Position numbers and translations under genes: made by a program. Below the pieces are notes generated by a model. That model saw nothing but the letters and a program-made list of their open reading frames with translations. It was not told the DNA's origin and did not search any database. From positions 21,669 to 85,668 of the forward strand of contig JALHRD010000022.1 in NCBI GenBank assembly GCA_022841625.1: a stretch of DNA of 64,000 nt. Direction: 5' to 3'. Source of the stretch: Xanthobacteraceae bacterium (GTDB taxonomy: Bacteria; Pseudomonadota; Alphaproteobacteria; Rhizobiales; Xanthobacteraceae). Below are positions 60,097 through 64,000 of this stretch, one piece after another. Within the stretch, counting starts at the first letter, position 1. Each line of letters begins with the position of its first letter.

Positions 60097-60555
60097 TCAG
60101 GCGGCGTCGGCGCGCTGCGGAATCACGCGGCGCCAAGTGCCAAACCCAAGATTTTCAACCATTTCACGGCTTCTCATGCTCATCAGCGTGCCATGCACCT
60201 TGCGACCAAAGTGTCGTTCACCGATGCCGAAGCCTGCGCGCTCAAGTTCGTCCCTGATGACGGTATGTCCCCTCGGTTGGCCGTCCTGGAGCAGGACTAG
60301 GATCACCGACTCCAGCTTATCCTTGGCCGACACTGATAGTTGCGGCCCCACCATGTCGGGCGGTGGCGGCCCGTCGAACGCCAGTCGGGGCTGCTCGGCA
60401 TCGGCGCGCTTCTCTTCCATGTCGAGCAGCGCGCTCAAGTGCTGTTCATAAAGGGCGATTTCGTCGAGCTTGGCTTGCAGCTGCGCTTGTAGCAGGTCGC
60501 GCTGCTCGCGAAGGCCATGCAACCGTTCTCGCAGATCGTCTCGAATGTCGCGCAT
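60097..60555 (-). CDS. Coiled-coil plus winged-helix-like protein, unknown
   Basis: The 152-residue protein has a charged coiled coil (about 3-55, LRERLHGLREQRDLLQAQL), a linker with FDGPPPPDMVG, and a C-terminal segment (about 75-145) reading like a winged helix: DKLESVILVLLQDGQPRGHTVIRDELERAGFGI and FGRKVHGTLMSM. This suggests a dimeric DNA-binding protein. AGGAG lies 8 bases before the ATG at 60555. I do not recognise the family. Confidence 0.7.
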   Translation of the reverse strand: MRDIRDDLRERLHGLREQRDLLQAQLQAKLDEIALYEQHLSALLDMEEKRADAEQPRLAFDGPPPPDMVGPQLSVSAKDKLESVILVLLQDGQPRGHTVIRDELERAGFGIGERHFGRKVHGTLMSMRSREMVENLGFGTWRRVIPQRADAA

Positions 60556-60695
60556 GGGTGCAACTCCTGATCGTCAAGCTAGGACGGAGTGGTCCAGGAG
60601 TCCAGCCACTCGTCAACCACTCTGGGGATAAAACCCGAACATAGTCGGCAATCGTTGCTTACTCAGTCACAATAATGCTGTTGATAAATGCAGAT

Positions 60696-60938
60696 TTACT
60701 TGCGTTTCCAGCGGCTTGCAGCGGCCCTGCTGGCGATCTTGGATCGCTCGTCGGGGCTAAGCTTGGCGGCCCGGGCTTTACCGCCCTTGGCCCCGCCTCG
60801 CTTCCCGAGTGCCACCGCATGGGGGTCTTTTCTGACCACAGCCGAATCACTCGCGTCGCCGGTGGCGATCCGCGCGATTAACACGGCATTGCCGATCACG
60901 TCGGCGGGGCGCTTCTGGCCTTGGGGTCCCTTGGGCAT
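60696..60938 (-). CDS. Small basic protein with GKRGGAKGGKAR motif
   Basis: The 80-residue protein has GKRGGAKGGKARAAKLSPDE and SKIASRAAASRW, a common short motif in proteins found on plasmids and in Hyphomicrobiales, often labelled histone-like or hypothetical. It is strongly basic. No good ribosome site is seen. Nucleic acid binding is plausible. Confidence 0.6.
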   Translation of the reverse strand: MPKGPQGQKRPADVIGNAVLIARIATGDASDSAVVRKDPHAVALGKRGGAKGGKARAAKLSPDERSKIASRAAASRWKRK

Positions 60939-61110
60939 GGAGGTATTCTATCACAAATCAAGGCCACGCGCTCTGCCACAATTAAACTGCGACATGACCC
61001 CTGCGTCGGTTAAGCCCTGCCTTGCATTGCTATTGGCGCTATCGCTATGACAAAGCATTGCGGATCGCTTGCGCCTTCATGATTCTTCATTCTTCCGACG
61101 GATACCACCG

Positions 61111-61764
61111 ATGTTCGATTTTGCTGCCGCGCGCCGCATGATGGTCGATGGTCAGGTCCGCACCAGCGACGTTACTGACCAGCGCATTATCGCCGCCATG
61201 CTGGGCCTGGCGCGCGAGCGGTTTGTTCCCGCCCAGAACGCCGCCTTGGCCTATCTCGACCTCGATGTGGCGGTGACCGCGGCCGCGCCAATGCGCCGTT
61301 TGCTCAAGCCGATGGTGCTCGCCAAGCTGATTCAGGCAGCAGAGATCGGTCCGCAAGATCGCGTTCTCGATGTGGGGTGCGCCACCGGATATTCAACGGC
61401 GCTGCTGGCCGGTTTGGCCCAGCGTGTCATCGGACTCGAAGAAGATCCGAGCCTGGCGGCGACCGCGCGCGGAAATCTGGCTGCGGTCGGGGTTGAGGTG
61501 GTCACTGGGCCACTGCCGAATGGCTGGTTGGCGGGGGCACCTTATGACGTCATTCTGCTCAACGGCGCCGCCGAGGTAGTGCCCGAACGTTTGTTGCAGC
61601 AGCTCGCGGACGGAGGACGGCTGGTGGGTGTCGTGGGACGGTTGCCGGCGACCAAGGCGACGCGTTACGTCGCTACCGCTGGCAAAGTGAGTCCAGTGCC
61701 GGTCTTCGATGCTACCGCGCCGGCGTTGCCCGGATTTGCCGAAGCGCCAGCGTTTGTGTTTTAG
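61111..61764 (+). CDS. pcm: Protein-L-isoaspartate O-methyltransferase family protein
   Basis: The 217-residue protein has MVDGQVRTSDVTDQRI at the N-terminus and SAM-binding VLDVGCATGYSTALLA (85-100). It is the shorter alphaproteobacterial PCM-like form placed before tolC. ATG 61111 is chosen from the homology start; an in-frame ATG 61069 also exists. It repairs isoaspartyl residues in the classic enzyme; this variant may have another substrate. Confidence 0.87.
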   Translation: MFDFAAARRMMVDGQVRTSDVTDQRIIAAMLGLARERFVPAQNAALAYLDLDVAVTAAAPMRRLLKPMVLAKLIQAAEIGPQDRVLDVGCATGYSTALLAGLAQRVIGLEEDPSLAATARGNLAAVGVEVVTGPLPNGWLAGAPYDVILLNGAAEVVPERLLQQLADGGRLVGVVGRLPATKATRYVATAGKVSPVPVFDATAPALPGFAEAPAFVF

Positions 61765-62035
61765 GCGAATCACTCCACGCAATACGATCACGGTAGCCCG
61801 GTAAGTCGGTTATCCACATGGGGTGTGGCACGAAAACCGCACCCCTTCCGCAAACTCCAGGCGATTACGGACTTGAATTCGCTCAGGGGTTTAACGCTTG
61901 GCCAAAGCGGCCTACTCTAAAAAAAAGGGCGGGCGGAGTCGGCGATTCTGGCTGAGCCTGTGGCCTTGACCGCTTAGGGTCGTCGACGTGGCAGGGCTAC
62001 GGGACGGACCAGCGTGGTTGCGTTCGGGGTTTGGG
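61765..62035. other. 271-base gap with a DnaA box and hairpin
   Basis: TTATCCACA at 61810-61818 is a perfect DnaA-box match. GGGGTGTGG (61820-61828) and CCGCACCCC (61837-61845) form a hairpin that may terminate pcm. AAAAAAAA at about 61919-61926 precedes GGGCGGGCGG. The tolC start at ATG 62036 leaves space for its promoter here. Confidence 0.5.
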
Positions 62036-63505
62036 ATGGCAATTAGGCAAGAGCCGCCAGGAACGGTCGGGCGCAATGTCGTCGCCGCCTTTGCCGCAGC
62101 GACCGCGGTGGCGGGCGTATTGCTTGTCGGCGCCAATGCCAACGAAACTCCGGCTTCGCGCCGTCAAGCAGCGCCGTCGGGAACGACGACCATGCACGCT
62201 GCATTGGTGCAGGCCTATCAGAACAATCCTCAACTCAATGCGCAGCGCGCCGCGACGCGCGCGGTCGATGAAGGCGTCGCGATCGCGCTTGGCGGCTATC
62301 GACCACGCGTCACCGCCACCGGAAGTTTGACCGAAACGCATCTTGAGAACTTCGCCAAGGGTGCGACGGGCTGCACCGGCACGACTTGCGGCAATGTCGG
62401 CGCGGCAAGCTATGGCATCACCGCTACACAAACGCTGTTCAACGGTTTCCAAACCGGCAACCGCACGCGCCAAGCAGAGGCTTCGGTATTCTCGGCGCGC
62501 GAAACGTTGCGCACGACCGAACAGAATGTGCTGTTAAGCGCGGTGGCGGTATACATGAATCTGCTGCGCGATAGTGCGGTACTTGAACTGCAACGCAGCA
62601 ATGTCGCCGCGCTCGAACTGCAACTGCGGCAGACGCGAGACCGGTTTAATGTTGGCGAGGTGACCCGTACTGACGTGGCGCAGTCGGAATCGCGGTTGGC
62701 CGCTGGGCGTTCCGCTTTGCTGACGGCGGAGTCCAATTATGTCACGGCGCGCGCAAACTATCGGCAGGTTATCGGCATCGAGCCGGGCCGGCTGGTGGCG
62801 GCGACTCCGGTGGACCGGTTCTCGCCGAGCAATCTTTCCGCCGCGATCGAGCGCGCCCGCACCGAACATCCCAGCATCACGGCGGCTGCCTATAATGTCG
62901 ACGCAGCGAATTTTCAGGTGAAGATTGCCGAAGGCGCGCTCTATCCAACGCTGACGCTTCAGGGGGCCGCCAATAAGACGCACGGTTCCACCACCAACTT
63001 GACCACCGCGTCGAGTTTGTCGGCGTCTGCCACCGCCCTGCTTTCGGTTCCGCTCTATCAAGGCGGCAGCGAATACGCGACCATCCGGCAGGCCAAAGAG
63101 ACGCTCGGGCAACGCCGGCTCGATCTCGACACTGCCCGCGATCAGGTACAGTCGACCGTGACGCAGGCCTGGGGTATATTGCAGGCTGCCAAGGCGCAAA
63201 TCGAGGCGACCAAGGCGCAGGTCGCCGCTGCCGTGATTGCGCTCGATGGCGTGCGCGAAGAGGCCCGTGTTGGCCAGCGCACGACACTCGATGTGCTTAA
63301 CGCGCAGCAAGACCTGGTGAATGCGCGTGTTGCCGGGGTTACCGCAGAGCGCGATCGCGTGGTCGCCTCCTACACGGTGCTGGCAGCAATCGGCGGCCTC
63401 TCGCCGCGCGTGCTCGGGTTGGGCACGCCGAGTTATGACGCGACGGTGCATTATCAACAGGTGCGCGACAGCTGGATTGGCGTGCGCACACCTGACGGTC
63501 GATAG
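62036..63505 (+). CDS. tolC: TolC-family outer membrane channel
   Basis: The 489-residue protein has a signal segment (about 13-36, GANANE), then TMHAALVQAYQNNPQLNAQRA and a second repeat near 260, LSAAIERARTEHPSITAAAY, the two structural repeats of TolC. Both have long helical hairpins (QTRDRFNVGEVTRTDVAQSES and DGVREEARVGQRTTLDVLNAQQ, quoted in part). It exports proteins or drugs with type I and RND partners. GTG 61988 is an alternative start. The order pcm - tolC - popZ is typical for alphaproteobacteria. Confidence 0.92.
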   Translation: MAIRQEPPGTVGRNVVAAFAAATAVAGVLLVGANANETPASRRQAAPSGTTTMHAALVQAYQNNPQLNAQRAATRAVDEGVAIALGGYRPRVTATGSLTETHLENFAKGATGCTGTTCGNVGAASYGITATQTLFNGFQTGNRTRQAEASVFSARETLRTTEQNVLLSAVAVYMNLLRDSAVLELQRSNVAALELQLRQTRDRFNVGEVTRTDVAQSESRLAAGRSALLTAESNYVTARANYRQVIGIEPGRLVAATPVDRFSPSNLSAAIERARTEHPSITAAAYNVDAANFQVKIAEGALYPTLTLQGAANKTHGSTTNLTTASSLSASATALLSVPLYQGGSEYATIRQAKETLGQRRLDLDTARDQVQSTVTQAWGILQAAKAQIEATKAQVAAAVIALDGVREEARVGQRTTLDVLNAQQDLVNARVAGVTAERDRVVASYTVLAAIGGLSPRVLGLGTPSYDATVHYQQVRDSWIGVRTPDGR

Positions 63506-63853
63506 TCGCCGCCAGCGAAATTCTGACAACAACAATGCTGTGCACGAGCGCGCGACCAGCTTGCGGTGGCGCTTCGGTCTCCCGTATTGATTATCGTTCA
63601 GCTTGGTATGGCGGTGCGCGGCTGAAGCTGGGGTAAGCGTCGGAAGTTGCTCTGTCGATGCGTGCGGCGAAGCGCGGGTTCTGCAAACGACCTCTCTGCA
63701 GGCGATTCGCTCCCAAAACATTGGATGAGCGTAGTTTCCAGATTGCAGCCCGGTATTCAATCACCCCAAATGCGCGCTACTCTCTAGTGCTGATTCGCGC
63801 CAGTTTGTTCGGCGCAACTCAGGCGATGGGGACCTGAGCTGAGGACGCGGCCA
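63506..63853. other. 348-base intergenic region before popZ
   Basis: It carries the promoter and leader of the DUF2497/PopZ gene. I see no coding frame with a start signal, tRNA or strong hairpin. GAGGAC just upstream of 63854 fits a ribosome site. Confidence 0.4.
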
Positions 63854-64000
63854 ATGACGCAGCCGGCGAAAGCACAAGAGCCGTCGATGGAGGAGATTCT
63901 CGCCTCCATTCGACGGATTATTGCTGACGACGACCCTGGCAAGGCGCCGCCCAAGGCGGCCGAGCCGGTGCCGCCGCCGCCAGCGGCGCGTCGCCCCGAG
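63854..64000 (+). CDS. popZ: PopZ/DUF2497 cell-pole protein, N-terminal part (truncated by window edge)
   Basis: The visible 49 residues are MTQPAKAQ followed by PSMEEILASIRRIIADDD, the highly conserved N-terminal helix of DUF2497/PopZ, and then a Pro-rich linker. In Caulobacter and relatives PopZ organises the cell pole and anchors the origin. The frame runs off the window at 64000. Confidence 0.85.
   Translation, partial: MTQPAKAQEPSMEEILASIRRIIADDDPGKAPPKAAEPVPPPPAARRPE

Noticed and set aside
61810..61818. Replication origin at the DnaA box
   Set aside because: There is a single box, no AT-rich unwinding region and no origin-linked genes.

Overview
This is a GC-rich, gene-dense chromosomal window of an alphaproteobacterium. 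It is most likely a member of Hyphomicrobiales (Rhizobiales) near Bradyrhizobiaceae/Xanthobacteraceae. The reasons are a general amino acid transporter of the AapJQMP type, a DUF1127 protein, the order pcm - tolC - popZ/DUF2497 at the right end, a Rhizobiales-type repeat of the 'gatcccgaaaaccggtttcc' class, and many orphan tripartite-tricarboxylate (Bug/TctC) binding proteins. The assignment is by recognition only; no search was run.

Layout. 1-1.7 kb: end of ribA, a cytochrome b561 and a creatininase-family enzyme. 1.7-6.9 kb (minus): a Tat-exported protein with an internal duplication, an IlvD/Edd sugar-acid dehydratase, an ICL/PEP-mutase-family enzyme and a membrane protein. 7-10.5 kb (plus): Bug protein, NTA-monooxygenase-like flavin enzyme and a secreted DUF1036 protein, then palindromic repeats. 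11.2 kb: tRNA-Arg. 11.4-18.8 kb: alpha-2-macroglobulin plus PBP1C. 18.8-22.6 kb: ArnT-like transferase, PAP2 phosphatase, polyprenyl-phosphate GT2 and LAB_N protein, a lipid A/envelope glycosylation set. 22.6-29.4 kb: cystathionine lyase, AapJQMP and a GT4. 29.4-38.1 kb (minus): a nine-gene run with three sulfur genes (persulfide dioxygenase-rhodanese, 3-mercaptopyruvate sulfurtransferase, cysteine synthase) and a catabolic set (three Bug proteins, amidohydrolase, Rieske ferredoxin, duplicated cupin). 38.3-45.8 kb: MBL hydrolase, two TerC proteins, an NhaD/ArsB-type transporter and a MASE1 kinase/FixJ-type regulator pair. 45.9-51.3 kb: MetE-like enzyme, Bug protein, and a minus-strand trio (359-aa protein, Cys-version UGSC-family protein, CxxC thioredoxin-reductase-like flavoprotein). 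51.6-56.5 kb: Bug - CoA transferase - Bug - thiolase-like - DUF35 operon. 56.5-60.9 kb: Hfq-like protein with a tail, HicAB with an altered HicA, three tRNA loci, DUF1127, an IS1-type transposase and small proteins. 61-64 kb: pcm, tolC and the start of popZ.

The strongest non-gene signal is a four-half-site operator (TCTTACA / TGTAAGA). It occurs twice, 44.5 kb apart, with almost identical internal spacing but mirrored orientation. Each copy lies in a divergent intergenic region beside a Bug-protein gene. The second notable feature is a family of three 75-79 bp palindromic elements with CTAG or CTAG-like ends. The main candidate for an undescribed enzyme system is the UGSC-like / thioredoxin-reductase-like trio at 48.4-51.3 kb.
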